A DNA stretch of 64,000 bases from Amborella trichopoda (taxonomy: Eukaryota; Streptophyta; Magnoliopsida; Amborellales; Amborellaceae), in assembly GCF_000471905.2 (NCBI RefSeq), contig NW_006500104.1:3756873-3820872 (forward strand), given 5' to 3'. A program made the position numbers and the translations under genes. Shown in pieces: positions 11,594 to 21,796 of this stretch (its first letter is position 1; each line of letters starts with the position of its first letter). The notes under the pieces are model-generated. The model was not told where the DNA came from. It ran no database searches and saw nothing but the letters and a program-made list of their open reading frames with translations.

Positions 11594-11870
11594 GGAAGAC
11601 ATTCGATCTTCATCTTTGCCTTCAAGTGACGCCTAAGTGTTTGGCCCTTCACTGCAATTTTACCTAACCTGCATTAAGTTCTCGATTGCTCGAGTATCAG
11701 GGTTAACTCCAGAATATGGGGTAGTCGAGAGAAGGATACCGAGTTATCTTCAGTGGGAAGACAATGGCATTGTATTACTCTGGTCTTTTCGTACAACTGT
11801 TTAGAAAGTCTTGTTTATCAATGAAATATTGTTCTTCAATTGCAGTAACCACCTCATGGCACATCCATTT
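11594..11870 (+). other. Relic of the lost C-terminal tail and 3' UTR of gene 1
   Basis: After the stop, another frame reads a SEED..SSSLPSSDA-like stretch that matches SEEEGPSSSVPSSE of the paralogue (about 55340-55385). It runs into a stop at the DA end, and the remaining similarity is broken by stops. The segment ends with a poly(A)-like caatgaaatattg near 11818. Confidence 0.65.
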
Positions 11871-12159
11871 CCATTCTCTTTTCTGTTTTTTACTTTAATT
11901 TTTTATTGACACAAAATTACAATAATAATTTGTTGTTAATATACTTTAGATCCCGCCATTGATCGCAAAAATTTGATTTCCAGGGTAAGCATCGGGGTTT
12001 TAGGGGACAAGAGAGAGGGAAAGAGATTGAATTTAATGAGAATGAAGTTTCTATAAGGTCTAGGCTTTATGAAAACAAAATAAAGCAGCACTGCAAATCC
12101 TCGTCTAGAAAGCAGTTTTGGCAACAAAAGTCTCCACGATGGATCTAAATCTATTAACT

Positions 12160-12390
12160 ACACTGACAATAAAATTTGAAACTAAAAAAAAATGACACTT
12201 AATTTCAAGGTGAAATGGATGGTCTAGATAATTTTTTACAATATAAAATAAATAATTTTTAGAGCTTAAAATTATAATTATTTTTCACAACTGATATTTC
12301 AAACTGAGATGATCGATGTAAAGGTTTTTGAATGTTTGAATTGAACTGAGATGATCGATGTAAAGGTTTTTGAATGTTTGAATTGTAATT
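12160..12390. repeat. Degenerate MITE copy with a 42-bp tandem duplication
   Basis: Internal words of the GTTTATATAAGG MITE family are recognisable (agagcttaaaattataatta, gagatgatcgatg). The unit starting aactgagatgatcgatg at 12302 is exactly repeated at 12344. Ends are not clear. Confidence 0.5.
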
Positions 12391-12771
12391 TTTGATGAAT
12401 CATGAGGGGAGATTTTACTTATTTTGATACAGTTGGAGCCCTATCGGACCGTTTTCCATAGCGCATACACTATGCTCCTTAGGTAGGATACTGCACATCT
12501 TGTCTCTCACTCAAAATACCTATCTAGGAGAATTTTCTTAGTGTAAGATCTTTGGAAACACAGATGATTATTTTTAAATGAAAAAACTATGAATTTTAAG
12601 TTTTGTGGCACTTAAATCTAGCCCTTTAAAAATTGGGCGGTGTCTATTAAATCCCAAAATTTCAGATCCAAAAAAGTATCAATATGGAGAAAATAAAGAG
12701 TATTATCCCTAGAAAGAGGAAATCTTTCCCTTGTATATTTCTACTAAATAAAGCGTAATATATGGTGAAAG

Positions 12772-13759
12772 CAATGGTTTAAAAAACGGATCGGTGACCC
12801 GGATCGGGTTTCCAAAAAACCGATCCGGATCGACGAATCGGCGATCCGGATCGGGAATCGGGTGAATCAGTCAGAATAAAGCTTAAAAAAAATTCAAAAA
12901 AANNNNNNNNNNNNNNNNNNNNNNNNNNNNNNNNNNNNNNNNNNNNNNNNNNNNNNNNNNNNNNNNNNNNNNNNNNNNNNNNNNNNNNNNNNNNNNNNNN
13001 NNNNNNNNNNNNNNNNNNNNNNNNNNNNNNNNNNNNNNNNNNNNNNNNNNNNNNNNNNNNNNNNNNNNNNNNNNNNNNNNNNNNNNNNNNNNNNNNNNNN
13101 NNNNNNNNNNNNNNNNNNNNNNNNNNNNNNNNNNNNNNNNNNNNNNNNNNNNNNNNNNNNNNNNNNNNNNNNNNNNNNNNNNNNNNNNNNNNNNNNNNNN
13201 NNNNNNNNNNNNNNNNNNNNNNNNNNNNNNNNNNNNNNNNNNNNNNNNNNNNNNNNNNNNNNNNNNNNNNNNNNNNNNNNNNNNNNNNNNNNNNNNNNNN
13301 NNNNNNNNNNNNNNNNNNNNNNNNNNNNNNNNNNNNNNNNNNNNNNNNNNNNNNNNNNNNNNNNNNNNNNNNNNNNNNNNNNNNNNNNNNNNNNNNNNNN
13401 NNNNNNNNNNNNNNNNNNNNNNNNNNNNNNNNNNNNNNNNNNNNNNNNNNNNNNNNNNNNNNNNNNNNNNNNNNNNNNNNNNNNNNNNNNNNNNNNNNNN
13501 NNNNNNNNNNNNNNNNNNNNNNNNNNNNNNNNNNNNNNNTTCGATCATGGATTACAAAAAAAAAAAACCGTACGGAATCGCCGATTCACTGTTCGGACTC
13601 GCCGATTCCGTACAGTGAATCGGCGATTCACTGTACAAAATCGTCCGGTTCTCTCTAGAACCGGACGATTTCTGATTTTTTGGGCGATCCGGTCCCTTTT
13701 CACTATTTCCGAGTCGAACCGGGCGAGTCCGGTTCGACTCGGCGTTTTTTAAAATGCTG
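12772..13759 (+). mobile_element. GATCCGG-type hAT-like non-autonomous element (contains N gap)
   Basis: Left end caatggtttaaaaaacggatc; the right end ends ttttttaaaatgctg, whose reverse complement starts cagcattttaaaaaacg. So both ends read CARYR-TTTAAAAAACG. The 8-mers just outside, ggtgaaag (12764-12771) and gttgaaag (13760-13767), differ at one base and fit an 8-bp hAT target duplication. The core is GATCCGG words on the left and GAATCGGCGATT/GAACCGGACGA palindromes on the right. No transposase is visible; the middle is an N gap. Confidence 0.85.
12903..13539. other. Assembly gap (637 N)
   Basis: Runs of N inside the hAT-like element. The base sequence resumes with ttcgatcatggattacaaaa, the same minisatellite word that flanks the gap at 28777-29324 in the sister element, so the hidden sequence is probably that minisatellite. 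Confidence 0.95.
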
Positions 13760-13999
13760 GTTGAAAGTAATGATATGAATTTAGCAAATAAAATAAAATA
13801 TAAAAAACTAAATACAATGTCATCAAAAGTTAAACAGGATATTAAGAAATTGAAAGAATAAAACCGAACGACCCAAAAATTAATAAAGCAAAAACTAATA
13901 AAGATTAATGCTTCACTTAAGTTAAATATTTAAACTTTCATCTAATATATTAATCTCGATGCATCAACTAGTTGTACGTAGTTCTTGTTTATCAAAGAT

Positions 14000-14345
14000 G
14001 GGTTTTACAAATGAATAATTGGTTCATGCGGGCTGGACGGCATTTGTACAATATGCAATCTAAAGGTATAAAGCATCTATCTTAAAGATAGATGCAAATA
14101 GGTGGTCCATCTAAAAACAATTGAAACTAATGGTCCAATATTTTCTTATTAGAGTTATTATTTCTAGTTTGTGAAATTTATTTATTTTTTCATATTCATG
14201 ATCCCCATCATAAAAATTATATTGTTTTCTAAAAATTAGGATCCAATTCTATTGTAAAAATAAATTTATTAAGGAGCCCGCATTTTTACATGTGCCGGCT
14301 TGGTCGCATGCTAACCGCGTCCTTTATGAATTTCATGTCTATTGA
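14000..14345 (-). repeat. Dispersed repeat, copy 2 (inverted relative to 1590-1935)
   Basis: The reverse complement aligns with 1590-1935 through blocks such as gatgcaaataggtgg, ctaaaaacaattgaaac, aataaatttattaa and cccgcatttttacatg. No coding sequence. Confidence 0.65.
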
Positions 14346-14375
14346 TATATACAAGGACAAGGTTTTTCCTCCGAG

Positions 14376-14503
14376 TCATCTATTTACATGAGCCTGCCAT
14401 CTAAAATTCATTTTAGATTTGGATTTTGTATCCAAAAGCTCATCTATTTACAAGAGCCTGCCTTCTAAAATTCATTTTAGATTTGGATTTTGGGTCCAAA
14501 AGC
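14376..14503. repeat. 64-bp tandem duplication
   Basis: The unit beginning tcatctatttaca at 14376 recurs at 14440 with few changes and includes ctaaaattcattttagattt, itself an inverted repeat. Confidence 0.9.
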
Positions 14504-15170
14504 ATAGGGGTTAAAATAACCACTATGATGAATATGAATACAAGAAGGAAAAATAATTTTTAAAAATAAAAGAAATATATTTTTGGGTTTTCTTTAACAC
14601 CCTCTTTTTTAAGTAGCGGTGGAACCATCATTTTTGCGCCTGATGTTTGATGCATCAGAGGATGCATATGTGGACCTGTGTCCCCCACATATTTTCTATA
14701 AACCAAAGTTAATAGTCAAGGGACCATAGCATACTTTTCCATCATTAACTCTAATTGCTCTAGAGAATTTATAGTAGGTCATCACTGTCCACTCATTAAT
14801 TGGATGGTCTCAATGAGATAGGGAGTTCATGACTTATCTTCTTAGGGTTCCACCTCTCAATTGCCCTGCTCAAGTATACATAAAAAGATATTTTGTGGTC
14901 ATGCGGACTATCGTGAACTTACACAAATTTGTGGCCTTTATTATCTACATGGGTCACAAAAAGGGGTACGTGAACTCATGCAGCACTGCCTTTGTAATTA
15001 AAATGACATATTGTCCTTATGATTCCAGAAATAGTATATAGATATAGATATAAATAGTATATAGATATAGATATGGATGTCATTTAATTGGAAAAAAACT
15101 AAAATGATGATGATAATATAGGTTCCATTTGTATAAAGACATCAATTTTGAACAATCAAAATATTGTGAA
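14504..15170. other. Non-coding stretch, nothing recognised
   Basis: AT-rich sequence. A small local duplication agtatatagatatagatat lies at 15030-15076. A 70-codon open frame at 14829 shows no family resemblance. Confidence 0.4.
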
Positions 15171-15179
15171 GTCACCAAA

Positions 15180-15610
15180 TCTTATCGGGAGATGCTGTTT
15201 CAATATTAAAAACTCCTAATATAATCTTAAAATCTATTTTCGTTAATTATAAAATTTAAAGCTAAAAAATAGTGCACACTAAGCGGATTTAGAACACTTC
15301 AGTTTTTTTAAAATGGACAACCTAAATAATGCATTTCAAGATGTGCTACTTCCAGGATTGAACTCCATTTTTTCTCATATCCATATATATCAAGGCTGAG
15401 ATGATCAACTGGAAGGCCTTCGAGCGTTGGAACAACCTTTTTTTATGGGTTTTTGAGGCACACCTTACTTCTATAATATGACGTTAACAATGTATATAAA
15501 TTTATTCCTTCACCTTACTTCTATAATATGACAATGTATACAAATTTATTCCTTCACCTTACTTCTATAATATGACGTTAACAATGTATATAAATTATTC
15601 CTTTATATAT
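15180..15610 (-). mobile_element. MITE of the GTTTATATAAGG family (inverted copy) with a triplicated end
   Basis: Its reverse complement carries the family's blocks in order: aaggtgtgcctcaaaaa, the gttgatcatctcagcc block, atatgagaaaaaatgga, the gcacatcttg block and a ttataattaacg block. At 15463-15607 the subterminal unit caccttacttctataatatgac plus caatgtataya-aatttattcc is present three times in tandem, with the middle copy shorter. Confidence 0.65.
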
Positions 15611-16329
15611 ACCTTCCTTTATAATCATAAAAAATGAGGACCAACTTTCGCCGCCTAACATTTCAATAACTTAAAAAATATTACCTTTATTTCAACTTAT
15701 TCAAAATTATCATTCAAAATTCCTTTTTCTTCATTAAGCCACCTTCTTAAAATTTTGATTGATCGGATCAAAAAAAATGGCCTTTTAATAAATAATTTAT
15801 TTTGAAAATGTAAACAAGGAGAAGACAATTTACATTTAGTACAAAGATATCAAAATCATTATTGATCATTATGTAAAATTGGGCATCTGGGGATGTATAA
15901 TTGACTAAGTACAAAGTCTAAAATAAAATTTATCAATTATTGTGACACACTTTAATCTATTGTATTTCACATCTAATGATTAAAATTGATTGTAACTTCC
16001 CATACAAAAAATGAATAGTCTACCATCCCTTTCATTTTCTATGATTTATTTCCATCTTCTCACTTTCTCCGCCTAATGTGCTTCTTTTCCCACAAATTGA
16101 CATCGTTTCCTCTACAAAAAGCCTACTATCTTTCTACCAAAACGAAAAACCTACATAATTTTTCTCTCTTGCCAAAGCCCAATAGGTTTTATCTCTTTGC
16201 AACAACACACTCACCTCTTTCCCACTTATTAATATTTTTTAAAGGCACTAAATATTATTTCAAAAGAAATATCCTTTCAAAATCATAGTTTCCCCAAAGC
16301 AAAACTTTTCTTTTAATATAGAAATAGAG

Positions 16330-17720
16330 AGAAGTAGTAGATATTTAGTTACGCACTTATAATTATAGAAGAGGATGTCGAGTTAAATATAGGAATACCG
16401 TCTTCTATTGTGTTCATGAAACCAAAAGGAGATAAAGTTTATATGGAACATTCAGCATAATTCAATGACTAAACACATGAGGAGATAGAAACTGAATGAG
16501 GTTCAAACAGTCGCTGAGTGCATAAAGGCTTGATAGATAGTGGGACTATATAAGAGACTAATGGACATATTTTTCAAGGTATATCCATGAATTACGGTTC
16601 AAAAATATCTTAATATGAGACCAAACTATGGGACCACATTCTCATGGCTCCATGGCTATTAATTGCCTCTCCGCACAATATTGGAGAAATTTGGATATAA
16701 ATTGATATGCCTTAAGAGACTCCGTTCATCAAAAAAAGGGGTTTGACGGTCGAACATTATGAAACCTCATTAAATAATGTTGGAATGAGGTGGAACTATG
16801 CAAATATCTATATTGGGGGCTTATATGCCTCTAATCCAAGATCATAGCATTGTTTGATACATCTTTTGATTCACTAGTTGCCAGGATATGCCTTGACTGA
16901 TGACCCATCTTGATAATTGAGGATTGATATGAAATTTTTGGAAGTGTCATATTTGAGGAGTGGTAACCCTCTAGTTTTAACTTATTTGGAGATGATTTGA
17001 CCACTCATTGATAGATAAGGCTTATATCCATTGATTGTCAAGTATATATAGACAACCTTCGGACATCAAAATCGAGGTTTCTCCCAATATATATGGCGTT
17101 TCTCGTGGTACTTGAACCATTCGATACCCAACTCATTGTCTTACAAATCTTTGGAGTATGATACCATGAGAAAGAGGTTGGAGCTGAAATAGTGGTCCTC
17201 AAACTATTTTAGATCTTAACTACTAACCCTCATATCTCCCGGAGTAAGGAGTTTGGACATCAAATTTTGTGGGGATGTTCCTCATATGCGCTGTTACAAA
17301 ATATCCAATTGCCATGGTCAATACTTCTACATGGTGAGAATGGTTTATCCTGCAATAGTCTAATCTACTACCCAAATCTGTAGCAGAAATGGGTCAACTT
17401 CAACGAGGCATATATCCCTAATTATTGATCCATTTAAGGTGAAACTTTTACCATTTAATTCCACATTTAGTCCTCTATCTCCATGCCAATTTCAAAACCA
17501 AAGGACTTCCATCAGAAAGCAGCATCCATTGTAGTAAAAAATGCTCAAGAAGACACAAGTTCGACTGACAGTCACAAAAATGAGAGGAACACTGTATTTT
17601 CTCATGGGACGATCTGGTCACAATGGGTTTGTTTTTTCTTTAAACTCAATCGTGATTTAAAATATGTCAAGACCTATCCATTTGAGCTCTTCAAGGGAAT
17701 ATAGGTGGGATTGAACGTTA
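16330..17720. repeat. Unidentified long repeat, possibly an old Gypsy LTR
   Basis: About 1.4 kb of non-coding sequence of higher complexity than its surroundings, with phrases such as ggtccaaatc-like words, cttcaacgaggcata and ctcatatctcccggagtaagg. The style is that of long LTRs of plant Ty3/Gypsy elements, but no end, primer site or partner LTR is visible. Identification is tentative. Confidence 0.25.
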
Positions 17721-17900
17721 TCCCATATAACCAATATGTGAAATGGTGGCTATAACGGCCTCATGTCCTCAAGGAATAGAGATTTTTTCTTCTTTTTAAT
17801 TTTTTGGAGGGAAAGAGAGATGAACATGTTATAGAGTTCCAAACAGATAAGCCATTCTGAGAACACACAGAAACCATTGCAGTCTACAAGATCAAATCCT

Positions 17901-18556
17901 TCATAACACTCTATCAAACAACAAGAAAGCACTCTTTGTGTCGTTATGATATGAAGATAAGCCTATAAGAGAAATCATAACAGGGACCTCTGATTCGAAC
18001 CCATTTCTCATCACAAACCCATGAATTTCTCTGGTTTTTAGTTCTGGAAAAATCCGAGAAACCCTACGAATAACAACCAATAAGTAACATAATTGGGCCT
18101 TATGCCTGAGTATAACATGCAATTGAAAAAATTGAGAGCTTCTTGGGCACAGCCATTTCTAGCATAGCCCGAGATCAATGCAGTCCATAAGAACATATTT
18201 CTTTCATGCATAATTTCAAAGACTTTCTTTGCCAAATGCAACTCTTTGGATTTTATATGAGAAATCAAGAGAGTGTTTGATGAATGGAGGTTGTACTCAT
18301 GTGGGTTTTGCTTGTGGTGGCCATGAAGTGTGTTACCCTGTGGCGTCAGAGAGACCATGGCTGAAAAAGAACTAAAAACAAAGGCAATTGTGCACAAGCT
18401 GGGGTAAACGAATTCATTTGACAATTGGAAGTAGAGAGAGATGGCTTTTTCGGGGTACCCATTTGAAGCACAGGCTTTGATCATGGAATTGACGCTGGGT
18501 GTGCTCACGTGAGGGGGATTTTGGAAAGTGGGGAAATATGGTGTGATGAAAAGCAA
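17901..18556 (-). pseudogene. PPR protein pseudogene (PLS-type), fragment
   Basis: Minus-strand frames give pentatricopeptide repeats: SVNSMIKACASNGYPEKAIS, KEL.LAKKVFEIM..RNMFLWTALISGYARNG.AQEAL, followed by a frame shift near 18090-18110 and then LKTREIHGFVMRNGFESEVP plus a SLIGL.SYHNDTKSAFLLFDRVL stretch. PPR proteins of this type bind organellar RNA. Only three or so repeats remain out of the ten or more normally present, and the frame shifts and then stops, so this is a relic. It may have been a retro-copy, since no intron is seen. Confidence 0.85.
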
Positions 18557-18607
18557 TTAAGGTTTCAAGAGGGAAGGTAAGGATTAAGACTCTTAACAAG
18601 CTCCTCA

Positions 18608-18880
18608 CATAAGTGTTAAAAAAATCAACTCGGCCAAGGTACTGGGGACCTGGTGGAGGCAATTTACTCGGACGAGTCCGAGTGACTCGCCTCTTTACAA
18701 GGCAATTTACAAGGGTAAAGTTTACTCTTTAGAGGTAACCAATAAGTCATACTAACATATTGGATATAAATTTACGATAATATTATAGTTAAACGTTAAA
18801 AACATTTTGTACAACTGACTCGCCCAAAACTTGCCTCTAGTTTGAGGCCGAGTCCGAGTAGCCACGGCCGAGTTTTAAAA
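18608..18880. mobile_element. ACTCGG-type hAT-like element candidate
   Basis: The left part reads aagtgttaaaaaaatcaactcggcc and the right part ends ccacggccgagttttaaaatt, whose reverse complement is aattttaaaactcggcc. The GC-rich ends are made of ACTCGG/CCGAGT palindromes, while the middle is AT-rich and anonymous. A target duplication could not be settled. Confidence 0.5.
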
Positions 18881-18989
18881 TTATGTACTAGACACATGAT
18901 GGGAAACACATTTGAATTAGAGTTAGGCCACTTCATCAATGGGAAACTTAGTCATTTTGAAAGGCTCAAGGCAGCAAGTCCACAAACAC

Positions 18990-19560
18990 TGTGGTGTGTA
19001 GGGGTGCCAAAGGGAGCCTGGGAAGGACCGGGCCATTGAATTTGGCCCGAGGGCAGGGCTTAGTCCAGAAATTTAATCTCAGTGACCGGCGAAACGTGGG
19101 TTAGGGGTCCATTGCTATGCTCAACAAACCCATTTTATTTTTTCTTAATGACCTTTTTTAAAAAAATTGGGTCTCTATTTGGCCCGATGCCACAACCACT
19201 AACTAGGCCATCTAGCCGCTGGCCTTGGCTTGGCCTATTGCTATCTTTGGCTAGGGCTGGCAACGGTCGAGCCTGTGCGGGACTAGACCTTGCCTGGGCT
19301 GGCCTCGGTCCAAGTCAGAATAGGTCCGGCCATGACCCAATTAGCACCAGGCTGAGTTGGGGCCGGGCCTAGGTTTAAACAAAAAGGAACATAGAAAGAA
19401 CCAAAAGAGAGGGAGGGACCAACCATAGCCCCCAAATGAAGCATGGTGCGGGCTGAGGTAGGTCCTCAGGCCAACTCTTGTGGCCTATACTTGGTTTTTT
19501 CAGGCCGGCTGACCTGGCTGGGCAGGCTAGGCCGCAAGGAATAGCAAGCCACATCTTTCA
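18990..19560. repeat. GGCC/GGGCC-rich repeat
   Basis: The stretch is packed with GGCC, GGGCC and GGCTGG words (for example agggctggcaacgg near 19252, ggggccgggcctagg near 19360). Such GGGCCGGGCC-rich repeats ending in agggctggcaa are common in plant genomes and behave like short transposons. No coding meaning is seen despite long open frames. Confidence 0.5.
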
Positions 19561-19629
19561 CTATGGCCAGCAAGAATATGAAGGGCCCAAACCAATTTGT
19601 CAATAGTCCTGACAGTCGAGTAGCAAATT

Positions 19630-19690
19630 CAGTGTTTCAAAAGTCGGATCGGGTTCGGACTCGTCACGCAGGTATCGAATTCCGATTGGC
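19630..19690 (+). mobile_element. hAT-like element end fragment
   Basis: cagtgtttcaaaagtcggatc at 19630 matches the ends of the hAT-like elements in this window (CARTG-TTT-AAAA, then GATCGGG words), but the rest of the element is missing. Confidence 0.5.
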
Positions 19691-20303
19691 GCATCCATAT
19701 CAAACAACAAAATTTTAACTTAACTGGAAAACCCAGACTGAAGCAATTATTTCAGAGTAGAATCATTCAGTGGCTTTTCAGTCTAGAATCTCCAGCTTCC
19801 CAATCTGGTCCAACTCAGGCGACTCTGAAGTAGGACAAGCCATGTTTAAATCACTTAGGAAATCACAGAAATACCCTAAACATTATGAAAAATCAGCCAA
19901 ATTCCATTGCTATTAGCCTATCTAGATCTGTGAATCCCAAATTACTTCATATCTATCACAAGCTGAGGTAATAGTATCAATTATTCTGGTTACCCACAAA
20001 ATTCACCTCAAACCATGTGAACAACGTCCTAACCAGAGAGACCATCACAGGTCCATAAAACAACAAAATGCCCTAAACAAAGCTAGAACACCTCCTAAAT
20101 TATGTTATAAAAGAAAAAAAAGAAAAAAGGGAAACAAGAGGAAGAAGTTCCACACATAAAATTCTATAGAAAAACAAACCATTATTATAACAAGCTTCCC
20201 TAAACTAGACCACAAATTGATCCCACAAAACAAGAAAATGTCCTAAAGCATACCACAATTAGCCCACACAAACGCCCCCAAGACAAGGGCACAACAGTAC
20301 CAT

Positions 20304-21185
20304 ATGCTGACAAAGAAACAATACCTCCACCTTTTAGAGAGGTGTACCAATCTTACCCAAATAAGCCTAGTCCATGCCCAAATGACCAAAACTACCCTAA
20401 ATCTCAACAACTTCATGGCCAGCAAAGTTATTGCCTTTGTGCATCTTCTATCCCTTCCAACATGGACTATGCATGCATGGCATTTAACCAAATAAATGAA
20501 CCAGGCTCTTACACTTGGAGCACCATGATAAGGGGGTTTTCATGTAGCTCAAACCCATTAGAAAGCCTGAAGTTCTACAGTGCAATGAGAGCCCATGGAC
20601 TCATAGCCAATAGTTACACCTTATGCTTTGCTCTTAAGGTTTGTGCTAGAGTCTCAGCCATTAGTGAAGCACAAGAGCTCCACACTGAGACTATAAAAGC
20701 TGGGTTAGGTTGGGATGTTAATGTTATCAACACTTCATTCATCAAACTATGGTGAATTAGAGCATGCTGGTAAGCTCTTTGATGAAAGAACTGTGGTTTC
20801 ATGGAATGCCATGATGGGTGGTTATAACCAAAGGGGTTGGTTTTGTGAGGCATTGTATTTGTTTAATTTCATGAGAGAGGGGTTACAGAAGCCAGATGGT
20901 GTTACAGTGGCCATGGTGCTCTCCAGTTGTGCAAATTTGGGGGCCCTTGGAGAGGGGCGATTAGTCCATAATTACTTAGAAGCTAGTGATGTAAACATGG
21001 ATTTAGTAATTGGCAATGCGCTCATGGACATGTATGCCAAATGTGATAGCTTAGAGGATTCGTCTAAAAAATTTTAAGAGGATGACAGAGATATTTGGTC
21101 TCTTGGAATTCTATGATAAATGCTTTTGCGATCCATGACAATGCTAGTAAGGCTCTCGATCTCTTTCGATTAATGAGAACATATC
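20304..21185 (+). pseudogene. PPR protein pseudogene (PLS-type) with at least three frameshifts
   Basis: The order of blocks is that of an intact PPR protein: N-terminal LLERCTNLTQISLVHAQM, then in a second frame CMAFNQINEPGSYTWSTMIR and ALKVCARVSAISEAQELH, then in a third frame LFDERTVVSWNAMMGGYNQ, VLSSCANLGALGEGRLVHNY and IGNALMDMYAKCDSLED, then in a further frame YLVSWNSMINAFAIHDN.SKALDLFRLM. Shifts lie near 20450, 20745 and 21075. It ends abruptly near 21185 without the E/DYW domain. The parent would be an organelle RNA-binding protein. It is not the same gene as the relic at 17901. Confidence 0.9.
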
Positions 21186-21662
21186 GTAAAGAATCTAAGA
21201 GTGTGCACCGATTGTCACTCGGTGACAAAACTTATCTCAAAGATAAACGACCGAAGAATCATCATTAGATATCAGAGCCACTTCCACCATTTCAAGAGGG
21301 GTAAATGTTCTTGTATGGAGTATTGATGATTCCAAGGGTTTCAGAAGCCTCAAGAGAAACCTCAAATTTTGCCAGTTCTTACAAGAAATGATGGGAAGGT
21401 GATGAAGGGATAAAGAATTAGTATACTTTAACCCTAAGGTCGGTGGAAAAGCATAGGGCTCAGGATATGAATGATGGATGATTGTGGAGAGGGAACACAC
21501 CAATAGGGTCATGTATCATTCTTGCCAGTACCACTCTATCTCCATCACTGCCTACCTCTTTGAAAGGTGATGACCCTAAGGCCTGTGGTTCTTCCAGAGG
21601 CCAATAGATTATGGTATAGTTATCCCAACAGTAAAACATGTTAAAAACCCATCACAACATTG

Positions 21663-21665
<3 letters not shown>
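21186..21665. other. Non-coding stretch between PPR and synthase relics
   Basis: No family recognised on either strand. A 91-codon minus frame (21237-21512) shows no recognisable motif. The expected later exons of the neighbouring synthase are not here. Confidence 0.4.
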
Positions 21666-21712
<47 letters not shown>

Positions 21713-21714
21713 TG
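21666..21714. repeat. Compound (CT)n(CA)n microsatellite
   Basis: A CT run of about 15 units is followed directly by about eight CA units. Confidence 0.95.
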
Positions 21715-21796
21715 CAAAGACACTCACATGCACGACAAGATGATGAAAAATTCTGGATATCTGAATTAGCAAATGAAAAGAGAAAGGGTGACTTAC

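Noticed and set aside
12883..13548. Long minus-strand open frame over the N gap
   Set aside because: Almost entirely N; the few real residues are poly-A/T translation.
16076..16288. 70-codon frame near the start of the unidentified repeat
   Set aside because: Low-complexity Phe/Lys/Ser composition, no motif, no flanking gene structure.
19082..19372. 96-residue open frame rich in Gly, Pro, Arg and Trp
   Set aside because: A by-product of the GGCC word repeat, which leaves frames open by base composition.
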